From positions 4,650,001 through 4,714,000 of the forward strand of contig CBDIDH010000002.1 of the NCBI GenBank assembly GCA_965277595.1: DNA of 64,000 nucleotides, read 5' to 3'. The translations under genes and the position numbers were made by a program. A model generated the notes under the pieces. It saw only the letters and a program-made list of their open reading frames with translations, had not been told where the DNA came from and ran no database searches. Below, one piece after another: positions 49,688-57,896 of the stretch. This DNA comes from CBDIDH01 sp965277595. GTDB lineage: Bacteria; Planctomycetota; Planctomycetia; Isosphaerales; Isosphaeraceae. Within the stretch, counting starts at the first letter, position 1. Each line of letters begins with the position of its first letter.

Positions 49688-49720
49688 CCTGACCGCGGGC
49701 TCGTCGGCCAAGTTGCCCGA

Positions 49721-49897
49721 TCACGCCTTTTCCGGCGTTTGCGACTTCCCTTCCGCCTGTTTTTCGGCACCTTTCGCGGCGTCCTTCGGCTCGGGCGCGG
49801 GGGCTGGGGTGTCGTCGACGCCGTGTTGCGGCTCTTTCTTGCCGAAGATCTGCTCGAAGTTCGGGAATCCGTACTTGCGGATGATCGGGCCACTCAT
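49721..49897 (-). CDS. Small conserved protein, function unknown
   Basis: A 58-residue protein 'MSGPIIRKYGFPNFEQIFGKKEPQ...' with a start of aromatic and basic residues and a charged Ala/Lys/Glu-rich tail. I recall similar short proteins starting 'MSGPIIRKYGFPNF' in planctomycetes, without known function. AAGGAGAG lies 8-15 bp before ATG 49897, an excellent ribosome-binding site, which decides this short start over a longer in-frame one. It is convergent with the sigma-like gene (33-bp gap). Confidence 0.75.
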   Translation of the reverse strand: MSGPIIRKYGFPNFEQIFGKKEPQHGVDDTPAPAPEPKDAAKGAEKQAEGKSQTPEKA

Positions 49898-49987
49898 GGG
49901 GATCGACTCTCCTTGTTGATGTCGGGCCGAAAGCGAAGGCGCGCCGTGATTGACGGTTGCGTCTTTCCATTGGCTCTTCATGGATTC

Positions 49988-50101
49988 AAGGGTGGTGGTG
50001 TTTGGTCGATGACCGATGACCAATGTCCGATGACCAATTCACGGAATTTCTCGGTCATCGGTGATCGGTCATCCAGTCTCCAGCGAAACGACCACCCTGG
50101 A
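49988..50101. repeat. Heptamer hairpin with GGGTGGTGGT/ACGACCACCC ends
   Basis: Outer ends CAAGGGTGGTGGTGTTTGG and CGAAACGACCACCCTGG pair imperfectly; the inner arms are GATGACCGATGACC and GGTCATCGGTGATCGGTCATCC. It fills part of the spacer before the sugar isomerase gene. Confidence 0.6.
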
Positions 50102-50224
50102 ATCTCTCAAGAGCCTTTCCATTTTGAACGAGAGCGGCGCGGCGTCAAGCGAGTCGGGGCGGCCGAGGGAGGGCCGCCCCGAGACGCGTCGATGGAGAAA
50201 AACGATCGGGTCGCGAGGGTCGGT

Positions 50225-51232
50225 TCAGGCTTTCGCCTGAGCGTCGGCGAAGGCGGAGTCAAACCCTCGGCCGGAGGCGACGAAGCCCATCTTGGTCTTC
50301 ACGAATTTGGCGGCCTCGGCGGCGCCGTACTCGCGGTCCATGCCCGAGTCTTCCCATTCGACCGAGAGCGGCCCTTCGTAACCAAGCTGGTTGAGCGTTC
50401 GGGCGATTTCCTCGAAATCAACCTGGCCGCGGCCGGGCGAGCGGAAGTCCCAGCCTCGGCGGGGGTCGCCGAAGTTGAGGTGCGAGGCGAGGATGCCCGT
50501 CTTGCCGTCGAGCGTCCGCGCCGCGTCCTTGACGTGAACGTGATAGATCCGGTCGGGGAAGGCCCGCAAGAACTGGACGGGGTCAACGAACTGCCAGAGC
50601 AAATGGCTCGGGTCGAAGTTAAAGCCAAACTCGGGGCGGTGGTCGAGCGCTTTCAGGGCCATCTCGGCCGAGTAAAGGTCAAAGGCGATCTCGGTCGGAT
50701 GCACTTCCAGGCCGAACTTCACGCCGCATTGCTTGAAGACGTCGAGGATCGGGTTCCAGCGCTCGGCGAGAAGCTTATAGCCGTCGGCGATCATCTTGTC
50801 GGAAACAGGCGGAAATGAGTAAAGCAGGTGCCAGATCGACGAGCCGGTGAACCCGTTGACGATCTTCACGCCCATCTTCTGGGCGGCGCGGGCGGTGTCT
50901 TTCATCTCCTGGATGGCCCAGGCGCGCTTCTTCTCGGAATCGCCGCGGATCTCGGCGGGAACCCAGTCGTCAGTCCGTTCGTCGAGCGGGTCAAGCACAA
51001 GCTGGCCGACCAGGTGGTTGGAAATCGCCCAGCATTTCAGGCCATAACGACCGAGGAGGTCGTGGCGCTCCTTGCAGTAATTCTCATCCTTGAGGGCCTT
51101 TTGAACGTTGAAGTGGTCGCCCCAGCAGGGGAGTTCGATGCCGTCGTAACCCCATTGGCGGGCCTTCTCGCAGATGACCTCAAGGGTCAGGTCGGCCCAC
51201 TGGCCGGTAAAAAGCGTGACGGGGCGCGCCAT
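50225..51232 (-). CDS. Sugar phosphate isomerase/epimerase (AP endonuclease 2-like TIM barrel)
   Basis: A 335-residue TIM-barrel protein of the xylose isomerase-like/AP endonuclease family 2. Motifs: 'GYDGIELPCWGDHFN', 'LKCWAISNHLVGQLVLDP', 'KFGLEVHPTEIAFD' with a metal-ligand Glu, 'FGFNFDPSHLLWQFVDPV' and 'IYHVHVKDAAR', then 'GPLSVEWEDSGMDREYG'. Such enzymes isomerise or epimerise keto sugars or act in inositol pathways; the exact substrate is unknown. It is a single gene on the minus strand, divergent from the HAD gene about 200 bp away. Confidence 0.9.
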   Translation of the reverse strand: MARPVTLFTGQWADLTLEVICEKARQWGYDGIELPCWGDHFNVQKALKDENYCKERHDLLGRYGLKCWAISNHLVGQLVLDPLDERTDDWVPAEIRGDSEKKRAWAIQEMKDTARAAQKMGVKIVNGFTGSSIWHLLYSFPPVSDKMIADGYKLLAERWNPILDVFKQCGVKFGLEVHPTEIAFDLYSAEMALKALDHRPEFGFNFDPSHLLWQFVDPVQFLRAFPDRIYHVHVKDAARTLDGKTGILASHLNFGDPRRGWDFRSPGRGQVDFEEIARTLNQLGYEGPLSVEWEDSGMDREYGAAEAAKFVKTKMGFVASGRGFDSAFADAQAKA

Positions 51233-51430
51233 TACTGTCCTCTCCCGCGTTCAATGCCAAAAGAATGTCAGGGAGCCGATGGGGAAGACGCAAACATAGG
51301 GGCCGCGCGGGGGAAAGTCAACGATTTGACGCCCCGGCCCGGTCCCGCCATAATCCAAAGGCGGGTCGGTTGACGAATCCGTCCCGACAAAAATCGACCT
51401 TGACCGAACTTCTTTCGAGGGCGAACCCCT

Positions 51431-52102
51431 TTGTTGACGCCTCGCGCCCTGCTTCTGGACTTCGATGGCGTGATCGCCGACACCGAGAACATCCACGTCG
51501 CCGCCTGGCAGCGGACCTTCGACGCGATGGGCTGGGAAGTCGCCGACGAAGTCTGCGCCCGGTCGATGGAGGTGGACGATCGGGTCTTTCTCGCCGACGT
51601 CTTCGAGTCGCGGAAGATTGTTGACGGCAACGTCAACGGCTGGGTCCTTCGCAAGCAAGAGCTGACGCTCTCGATGCTCAACGATGCGCCGAGGGTTTAT
51701 CCGGGGGTCGTCTCGCTGGTCGAACGGGTCAGGAAACTGGGCACGGTGAAGCTCGCCGTGGTCTCGACCACATGGCGGGCGAATGTCGTTTGCGTCCTCA
51801 GGGCGGCGGGACTTTATTCCGCGTTCAGCCTGATCGTCGGCAAGGACGACGTGAAGGCGACCAAGCCCGATCCCGAGCCGTACCGGCTCGCGGTCAAGAG
51901 CCTGGGGCTTCGGCCTGGTGAGGTGGTGACCCTGGAAGATTCGCCCTCGGGCCTCGCCTCGGCGCGCGCGGCGGGTGTTCGCGCGGTGGCCGTCGGGCAT
52001 CGTAGAGCCTTTGGAGACTGGGCCGGCTCGGGCGATTTTCTCGAAGACCTGCGCAAGACCGACGCGGTTCTCGCGACGATCGGGCTGTCGACACACGGTT
52101 AA
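51431..52102 (+). CDS. HAD-superfamily phosphatase (beta-phosphoglucomutase/CbbY-like)
   Basis: A 223-residue HAD phosphatase. Motif I is 'LLLDFDGVIADTE' (D10 and D12), motif II 'AVVSTTW', motif III 'GKDDVKATKPDPEPYRLAV' with its conserved Lys, and motif IV 'VTLEDSPSGLASARAAG'. The first residues support a cap domain of the PGM/CbbY group. Start TTG 51431 (or 51434) is not certain. It faces the large glycosidase-like gene, whose stop is 17 bp after its own. Confidence 0.88.
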   Translation: MLTPRALLLDFDGVIADTENIHVAAWQRTFDAMGWEVADEVCARSMEVDDRVFLADVFESRKIVDGNVNGWVLRKQELTLSMLNDAPRVYPGVVSLVERVRKLGTVKLAVVSTTWRANVVCVLRAAGLYSAFSLIVGKDDVKATKPDPEPYRLAVKSLGLRPGEVVTLEDSPSGLASARAAGVRAVAVGHRRAFGDWAGSGDFLEDLRKTDAVLATIGLSTHG

Positions 52103-52118
52103 AAAGGCGGGCCTTGGC

Positions 52119-55046
52119 TTACTCGGCGAGAAGCTCCCAGTGGATCGCGGCCGAGGTGCCGTCGATGGCGAGGGTTGTTCCGTCGGCGTTGGCGGTGATC
52201 TTGGCGGGGCCGACGCGGGCGCCGTTGTTGTCGAGAGCGTATGCCTTGATCGTTCCTTTGCGGCGCCAGGTGACCCGGGCCAGAACGGGTTCCTTGAGCA
52301 AGGGGCCTCGACCCGGGTCGGCCGTCTCGCGACGCCAGTCGTCCACCCAGAGGAAGCCGGTCGGAGCGACCCGGGCGATCGCCGTGAGCAAGAGCCGGCG
52401 CGACGTCGCGATCGGCTCGGTTCCGGCCGACGAGGCAACGACCGTCGCATAAGGACTCTCGACGTCAAAGGTTAGCTCGGGCGTCGTGACGACTTCCTGA
52501 CCGGGCCAGCCGGCGACCCCTTGCGTGTACGGCGTCTCAACAACGATCCGGCCGCGATCGGGTTCCCAGCCGGGAACGTGAGGCTTCCGGGACCGGGCGC
52601 CCGAGAGCCGGGCCGACGATCCCTTGACCCGAGGGGCTTCCTTTTCGTGCTCCTTCGGCTCCATTCCCCCGCGCAGGTAAATTGAGGCGGCGTGAGGCCA
52701 GAGGGCGTAAACGTGCGGCGACGCATTCACCACTTCGGGAATGAAGAACATGTCCTCGGCCCCTGAGGTGCCTGGCGGAGCGCTTCCCCAGACGCCTGGA
52801 TAGACGAAGAGGCCGCGACGGACCAGCGCATCCCAGTCTTCCGAACGTGCCGAGGCCGCCGCGAGGATCTGCTCGGCGGCCTCAAAGGGCGACGACCAGA
52901 CGCCTTGCGTGTAGTCGCACCACTGGCCGACGACATACGGTCGGTCCGTTTTTCGCTTTCGGAGCGAATCCACGATCATCCCGCCGTCGAGGCTCCAGAG
53001 CATCGACCGCCAACGAGGGGCGACCCAGAGCGGGCTGGACCAGTAGATCCGGTCGTCGATCAGGTTCAGGCCGGGCGACGCCTGCGCCTCGGAGAACTCG
53101 TGGTCGCGTCGCCAGTACGAGACCCCGGCGACGGGGGCTTTCAGCCCTTCTTTTCTCAAGAGGTCGGCCAGGCCAGTCCATCGGGCGGAGTCAACCTGTT
53201 GCCAGAATCGTCGGCCCCCCTGCGTACTTTTGGAAGCGAGTTCGCGGAGCGGCTTTTCGTAGTCGGAGGGAAGGGCCTGGGGACCGTCGAGTATGTTGAA
53301 GATCGAGACCTCGCCCGAAAGGGTGACCCAGGCCAGCGCGGGGTCATCTTTGTAGGCGAGACCGGTCTCGGGATTCTTGCGCGCGAGCAAGGCGCGGGCA
53401 CTTTCATCGGCGAGCCGGGTGATCGTCGGGTCAAAGTCGGCCGGGGCACCGCCGCCGGGGGGCAAGGCTCCGGGAGCCGTCACGCCGTCATCAGACCGGA
53501 ACCGACGGTCGCCTTGAAGCTCCATCGCATAATAAATCCCGCGCGCCTTGAGGGCGGCGATGAGATGGTCGAGTCGGGCCAGAGCGTGCTCGTCGAATTT
53601 TTTGGTGTCGTCCCGGGTGTCGTCGAAGAGGCTGCGGTCGGGGCCGATCGGCGCGTCGAGGTCGCCGAGCCGAACGAGGTTCACGCCCGATCGAGCGAGG
53701 CGATCGACAAGCTTGTCGGCCTTCGCGGGGTCCTGAAACGCGGTCGGATAGAGAAACTGGACGCCAAAGAAGCGGGCTCGGCCGCCACTGGCGAAGTCGA
53801 GCCGACCTTCCTTGCCGACGGTGACGGCACCTGACTTGCCCGCGGGGCCGTCGAGAAGGAACGAGAAGTCGAGCGCGGAGTTCGGCTCAAGAGCCGTCGA
53901 GGGGGGCAGCGGCAGCCAGCCCTCGGTGTCGTCCGAGACGTGATAGGGCGTCCAGGCGCGGTCGCCTGGATCGGGCGAGGCGGTCACGCTGAGATCGTCA
54001 AACTTGATCGAGCCGAGGCCGTCCAGCTTCTCGAACTGAAGCACGGCGCGAACCGCCCCTTCGGGAACCGGCACGATACTGCGGTCTTCCCGCCAGTCAA
54101 AGGTTCCCGACCAGGGCAAGGGGAAGGCCCTGACCTGGCCGCCTGGGCCGGGCAAGACCTGGCCGTCGTCGTTGAGAAAGAAGAACTGGGCACCCGCCCC
54201 GCCACTGCCGCGCAAGGCTCGGCCGGTGACCCGCACCGAGATTGCCAGCGACCGCAGGCCCTCGACGGGAAGGGCCAGGCCCGACATCGTCCGCGAGCTG
54301 GATTTCGCCAGTTCGAGCGCCGCGCGCGATCGATAGCCGGGAAAGACACGTCGGGCGCCGTCTTCGGAAATCCAGCCGTCGGGCTCGGGGTCGCCCAGCT
54401 CGAAATCGGCATTCTTGATCAGGTTTGACGTCTCGGAACCGCCGATCGGCAGGAGGTCGAGGGTCATGCCGTCGACGTCGAGAACGCCCGTTCCGCCGAT
54501 CAGGCCGAGCGAAAGAATCGCGTCGCGCGTCGCCGGGGGGATCGGGATGCGTTTGGCGACGCGGACCCAGTGCCCCGCCTCGAATTCACGGAGCGTCCAG
54601 GGGCCAAGCGACCCTCGGCTCGTCTGGCGGAGCTTGTCGCCGAGGAAGTCGATCATGAGGCCGGGTTCTTCGCCGAGGCGTTCGCCAGCCTGGATCTTTT
54701 CAAGACGAAGCCAGACGCCGATGACGATCGCCTCGAACCGTCGGCCATCGACGCCGAAGGCCCGGCTGAGCCGAGCGGGTCGGCTGGGCTTGTCGCATTC
54801 GAACCGGATGTAACGCGGGCCGACGACGCCCCCTTCCTCGATGAACCGGGCGTCTCGGGCGTTGTACCAGCCATCGGGAACGCCGTCCTTGTTCTTGTCG
54901 GTCTCGAAGTCTTCAAGCGGCGGGGGCGCGGGACGTTCGACGAGGTCGTCGTCCTGGGAACGCGCTGGAAGGCAGATTCCAAGGCTTGCCAGTAAGACGG
55001 CGGCAAGGGCCGACAGGCGAGGGAGAAGACGCGCGGCCGGAATCAC
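52119..55046 (-). CDS. Large secreted glycoside-hydrolase-like protein
   Basis: A 975-residue exported protein with signal peptide ending near 'PARSQD' (residue 31). The N-terminal half has beta-sandwich segments such as 'EDFETDKNKDGVPDGWYN' and 'NLIKNADFELGDPEPDGWI', like carbohydrate-binding modules. Residues about 430-800 look like a TIM barrel of the GH5 type: 'FFGVQFLYPTAF', 'ARSGVNLVRLGDLDAP', 'LDHLIAALKARGIYYAMEL', 'NPETGLAYKDDPALAWVTLSGEVSI' (where GH5 has an N-E pair). Catalytic glutamates are not secure. The C terminus is another beta-domain. Its GTG start overlaps the pcm stop (GTGA), so both are coupled. Confidence 0.7.
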   Translation of the reverse strand: MIPAARLLPRLSALAAVLLASLGICLPARSQDDDLVERPAPPPLEDFETDKNKDGVPDGWYNARDARFIEEGGVVGPRYIRFECDKPSRPARLSRAFGVDGRRFEAIVIGVWLRLEKIQAGERLGEEPGLMIDFLGDKLRQTSRGSLGPWTLREFEAGHWVRVAKRIPIPPATRDAILSLGLIGGTGVLDVDGMTLDLLPIGGSETSNLIKNADFELGDPEPDGWISEDGARRVFPGYRSRAALELAKSSSRTMSGLALPVEGLRSLAISVRVTGRALRGSGGAGAQFFFLNDDGQVLPGPGGQVRAFPLPWSGTFDWREDRSIVPVPEGAVRAVLQFEKLDGLGSIKFDDLSVTASPDPGDRAWTPYHVSDDTEGWLPLPPSTALEPNSALDFSFLLDGPAGKSGAVTVGKEGRLDFASGGRARFFGVQFLYPTAFQDPAKADKLVDRLARSGVNLVRLGDLDAPIGPDRSLFDDTRDDTKKFDEHALARLDHLIAALKARGIYYAMELQGDRRFRSDDGVTAPGALPPGGGAPADFDPTITRLADESARALLARKNPETGLAYKDDPALAWVTLSGEVSIFNILDGPQALPSDYEKPLRELASKSTQGGRRFWQQVDSARWTGLADLLRKEGLKAPVAGVSYWRRDHEFSEAQASPGLNLIDDRIYWSSPLWVAPRWRSMLWSLDGGMIVDSLRKRKTDRPYVVGQWCDYTQGVWSSPFEAAEQILAAASARSEDWDALVRRGLFVYPGVWGSAPPGTSGAEDMFFIPEVVNASPHVYALWPHAASIYLRGGMEPKEHEKEAPRVKGSSARLSGARSRKPHVPGWEPDRGRIVVETPYTQGVAGWPGQEVVTTPELTFDVESPYATVVASSAGTEPIATSRRLLLTAIARVAPTGFLWVDDWRRETADPGRGPLLKEPVLARVTWRRKGTIKAYALDNNGARVGPAKITANADGTTLAIDGTSAAIHWELLAE

Positions 55047-55828
55047 GGCTTCACGCCTTCCTTTCTCTTGGCGGCGGCCTCGCGTTGCGCCTTGCCGGTC
55101 ATCGGGACGAAGAGGGTCGGCTTCAACTCGGTATCCGTCATCTTGCCGTTCTTCTTGACCATCAGGTGCACGACCTGGGCGTATCGGTCGCCGACGGGAA
55201 TCACCATCCGGCCCCCTTCCTTGAGCTGATCGACGAGCGGTTGCGGGACGGCCTCGGGTGCGCAGGTGACCATGATCGCGTCGAAGGGAGCGGCCTCGGG
55301 CCAGCCGGCGTAACCGTCGCCCCAGCGCGTGTGGACGTTGGTGTAACCGACCTCCTTGAGCACCCTCGTCGCTCGCTCGCTGAGCGGCTTGTGAATCTCG
55401 ACCGAATAGACGTCCTTCACGAGCCGCGAGAGGATGGCCGCCTGGTATCCCGAGCCGGTGCCAACCTCGTAGACCTTGTCGGTCGGCTTGAGGTCGAGAG
55501 CCTCGGTCATGAAGGCGACGTCGTAGGGGGGCGTGATCGTCTGGCCTTCGCCGATCGGGATCGACTCATCGTCGTACGCCTGGCGCTGAACGTCGGTCGG
55601 CAAGAATTTGTGGCGAGGAACGGTCCGGAAGGCGTCGAGGACGCGCGGATTCTTGATGCCGTGCTCGACAAGATGGCGCTGAACCATGCGCTTTCGGGGG
55701 GCCTCGGTCAGATCAACGGCCTTGTCGGCGGCCGGCTCATCACCGCGTCCCGAGGTCGATCCCAGGGCCACGACCAGGCCCATCATGATCAAAGAAGCCG
55801 CCGACAGGCAGCGCCATCGCGGTCTCAT
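55043..55828 (-). CDS. pcm: Exported protein-L-isoaspartate O-methyltransferase-like protein
   Basis: A 261-residue protein with an N-terminal signal sequence (about residues 1-28, 'AASLIMMGLVVALGSTS') and a complete PCMT domain. Motifs: 'RDAFRTVPRHKFLP'-type start ('VLDAFRTVPRHKFLPTD'), 'GEGQTITPPYDVAFMTEAL', 'VYEVGTGSGYQAAILS', 'SVEIHKPLSERA' and 'APFDAIMVTCAPEAVPQPLVDQLKEGGRMVIPVG'. PCMT repairs isoaspartyl residues using AdoMet; export outside the cytoplasm is unusual because AdoMet is cytoplasmic. ATG 55828 was taken since the signal begins there. The next gene starts within its stop codon. Confidence 0.88.
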   Translation of the reverse strand: MRPRWRCLSAASLIMMGLVVALGSTSGRGDEPAADKAVDLTEAPRKRMVQRHLVEHGIKNPRVLDAFRTVPRHKFLPTDVQRQAYDDESIPIGEGQTITPPYDVAFMTEALDLKPTDKVYEVGTGSGYQAAILSRLVKDVYSVEIHKPLSERATRVLKEVGYTNVHTRWGDGYAGWPEAAPFDAIMVTCAPEAVPQPLVDQLKEGGRMVIPVGDRYAQVVHLMVKKNGKMTDTELKPTLFVPMTGKAQREAAAKRKEGVKP

Positions 55829-56014
55829 GGGCGTGGACCTCCCCTTTTTGGATGATCTATTGAACGTCGCGTGTCGGCTCTTGATCGAATCGACCCGTAT
55901 CATAGCGTTTCCGCTTGGTCTCGGGAACCTGTACGGGTATAATCGGGGCGCCTGAGAGGGTGAAGACCTGCCGTTCAGGCTCAGGAAAGCTCAAGAAAGG
56001 CCGGAGCGTCAACG

Positions 56015-56491
56015 ATGACCTGGCTGTCGGCGGGGTGGATCGCGTTTGCCGTCGTTCTGGCCGGTGCCGGTCAGACGCCAGACCCGCCGACCGATTTAGA
56101 AACCTTGAACGGCTCCGTGGTCTTCCTGACCGAGGCCCTCAAACCGACCGGCCTGGTCGTCGACGCCGAACCGATCGCGAAACAGGTCGTATTGAAGTTG
56201 AAGGATCAGGATGGAACGTTGATCCCTCTTCTCTCCGACGACGCCAGCCGCGCCTTCTTCCTTGACGAACACCTGCGACGCCGCGCGGTTGAGATCAAGG
56301 GGCGCCGCCATCCTGGCCTACCTTATCTCCAGGTGCTCTCCTTCCGTGTCGAGGAAGGGGGACGACTCCGCACCCCCGAATACTTCTGCGAGGTCTGTAC
56401 GATCAGCGTGAGGTATCCCCAGACATGCCCTTGCTGTCAGGGGGAAATGACGCTTCGGATGCGCCCCGAGCCCAAATCAGGCTCGAATTAA
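56015..56491 (+). CDS. Exported protein with C-terminal zinc ribbon
   Basis: A 158-residue exported protein with a signal peptide (1-19). The middle has 'LNGSVVFLTEALKPTGLVVDAEPIAKQVVLKLKDQDGTL' (read in parts), and the C terminus has 'YFCEVCTISVRYPQTCPCCQGEMTLRM', with two CxxC pairs spaced about 10 residues apart, a zinc-ribbon pattern. I know this pattern only from hypothetical planctomycete proteins. It stands alone between pcm and the glycosyltransferase, whose promoter region follows. Confidence 0.75.
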   Translation: MTWLSAGWIAFAVVLAGAGQTPDPPTDLETLNGSVVFLTEALKPTGLVVDAEPIAKQVVLKLKDQDGTLIPLLSDDASRAFFLDEHLRRRAVEIKGRRHPGLPYLQVLSFRVEEGGRLRTPEYFCEVCTISVRYPQTCPCCQGEMTLRMRPEPKSGSN

Positions 56492-56599
56492 CGTGTTTCC
56501 GAAGGCGAGGCAGGGGTCGCCTGAACCAACCGCACTCTTTCTCTCACTCTCACTCTCTCCATCGTGGCAAGGGACCGACGGCGGCGTGAACCGCCGGGG

Positions 56600-57829
56600 A
56601 TGATCCGAACCATGTCGATGTCGATGTCGATGCCATTGCCGATCGTGACCACCAATACGTTGCTCGGCCTGGTCGCCGCCGTGGCCGTGGTGTCGACCCT
56701 CTTCTCGTTCCTGGCACTTGTCTGGGTGACCCGACGCCGCCGCAACCTCGCCGATCATACGCCGCCGTTGACGATCTTCAAGCCGCTCAAGGGGGTCGAC
56801 GAGGACCTGGAGACGAACCTTCGCAGCTTCTTCAGGCTGGACTACCCGGTCTATCAGATCCTCTTCGGCATCGCCGATGCCGATGACCCGGCTATCGAGG
56901 TCGCCCGACGCCTGCTCGCCGAGTTTCCGAACCAGGACGCGCAGATTGTCGTCGGCTGTCCGGTCTTTGGCCTCAACCCGAAGGTCGAGAACCTGGCGGC
57001 GATGGACCGCTTCCGCAAGCATGACGTGATTCTCATCAGTGATTCGAACGTGCGGGTCCGGCCGTCGTATCTCCGTGAGACCGCCTGCTATCTGGCCGAG
57101 CCAGGGGTCGGCCTCGTGAGCAACCTTTTCGTCGGGGTCGAGGAGCAGCAGACCGGCGCTGTGCTTGAGAATCTTCAACTCAACGGGTTCATCGCCGGGG
57201 GTGTGGCGATGGCGGCGGTGACTGGCGTGACCTGCGTTGTCGGCAAGTCAATGTTGATGCCCGTTCAGGCGCTCGCCGCGGCGGGGGGCTTCGCCGGGGT
57301 CCGCAACCTGTTGGCTGAAGACCAGGCGCTCGGCGTTCGGATTCGCAAGGCCGGCTACGCGGTCCGGTTGAGCCACCACGTGATTGAGAACGTGAACCAC
57401 GCCCGAAGTTTCCGTTGGTTTTTGAACCGTCATTCGCGATGGTACAAGATCCGCCGCCAGATGGCCTTTGGCACGTTTCTGGCCGAGCCGATGGCGAACC
57501 TCAGCGCCGTCGGCCTTGTCTGGGCGCTCTCGGGCGAGTCGGGAATTGCTTGGGGAGGCTTGCTCGTTCTGGTCGGTCTGGGGATGGCCCGCGACGCGGC
57601 CAACTCCTACCGGCTTCGCGGATCGGCCCCCAAGCTCCGGCATCTCATGTTAAGTCCGGTCAAGGACTTGCTGATGCTGCCGATCTGGTTTGACGCCTTC
57701 GTCAACAACCGGGTCCAGTGGCGCGGGCATCGGTTCCTGGTCGGCCGATACACCCGGTTGAGGCTGGCCCGGGTTCCCCGGTCGGTCCGACAGCGGGTCC
57801 GTCGGGTCCGGCGTTTCCGGACGCAATGA
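56600..57829 (+). CDS. GT21-like (ceramide glucosyltransferase / HpnI-type) glycosyltransferase
   Basis: A 409-residue membrane glycosyltransferase. A membrane helix at about residues 18-42 ('LGLVAAVAVVSTLFSFLALVWV') precedes the GT domain: 'PLTIFKPLKGVDEDLETNLRSFFRLDYPVYQILFG', 'ADADDPAI', 'VILISDSNVRV' (DxD-like), 'GLVSNLFVG' and 'LLAEDQALGVRIRKAGY' (the D of 'EDQAL' and a QxxRW-like 'HSRWYKIRRQM'). Two more hydrophobic segments lie near the end. The GT21 type makes glucosylceramide or the hopanoid HpnI product; the acceptor is unknown. Several Met codons near the start (MSMSMSM, 56612-56632) leave the exact start uncertain. Confidence 0.83.
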   Translation: MIRTMSMSMSMPLPIVTTNTLLGLVAAVAVVSTLFSFLALVWVTRRRRNLADHTPPLTIFKPLKGVDEDLETNLRSFFRLDYPVYQILFGIADADDPAIEVARRLLAEFPNQDAQIVVGCPVFGLNPKVENLAAMDRFRKHDVILISDSNVRVRPSYLRETACYLAEPGVGLVSNLFVGVEEQQTGAVLENLQLNGFIAGGVAMAAVTGVTCVVGKSMLMPVQALAAAGGFAGVRNLLAEDQALGVRIRKAGYAVRLSHHVIENVNHARSFRWFLNRHSRWYKIRRQMAFGTFLAEPMANLSAVGLVWALSGESGIAWGGLLVLVGLGMARDAANSYRLRGSAPKLRHLMLSPVKDLLMLPIWFDAFVNNRVQWRGHRFLVGRYTRLRLARVPRSVRQRVRRVRRFRTQ

Positions 57830-57896
57830 CGGGATTTCTGTCGGCAACCGTGCGTTTTCTTCTGACAGATCCCCCTGGAAGAAAGAGGTCGGCTTG

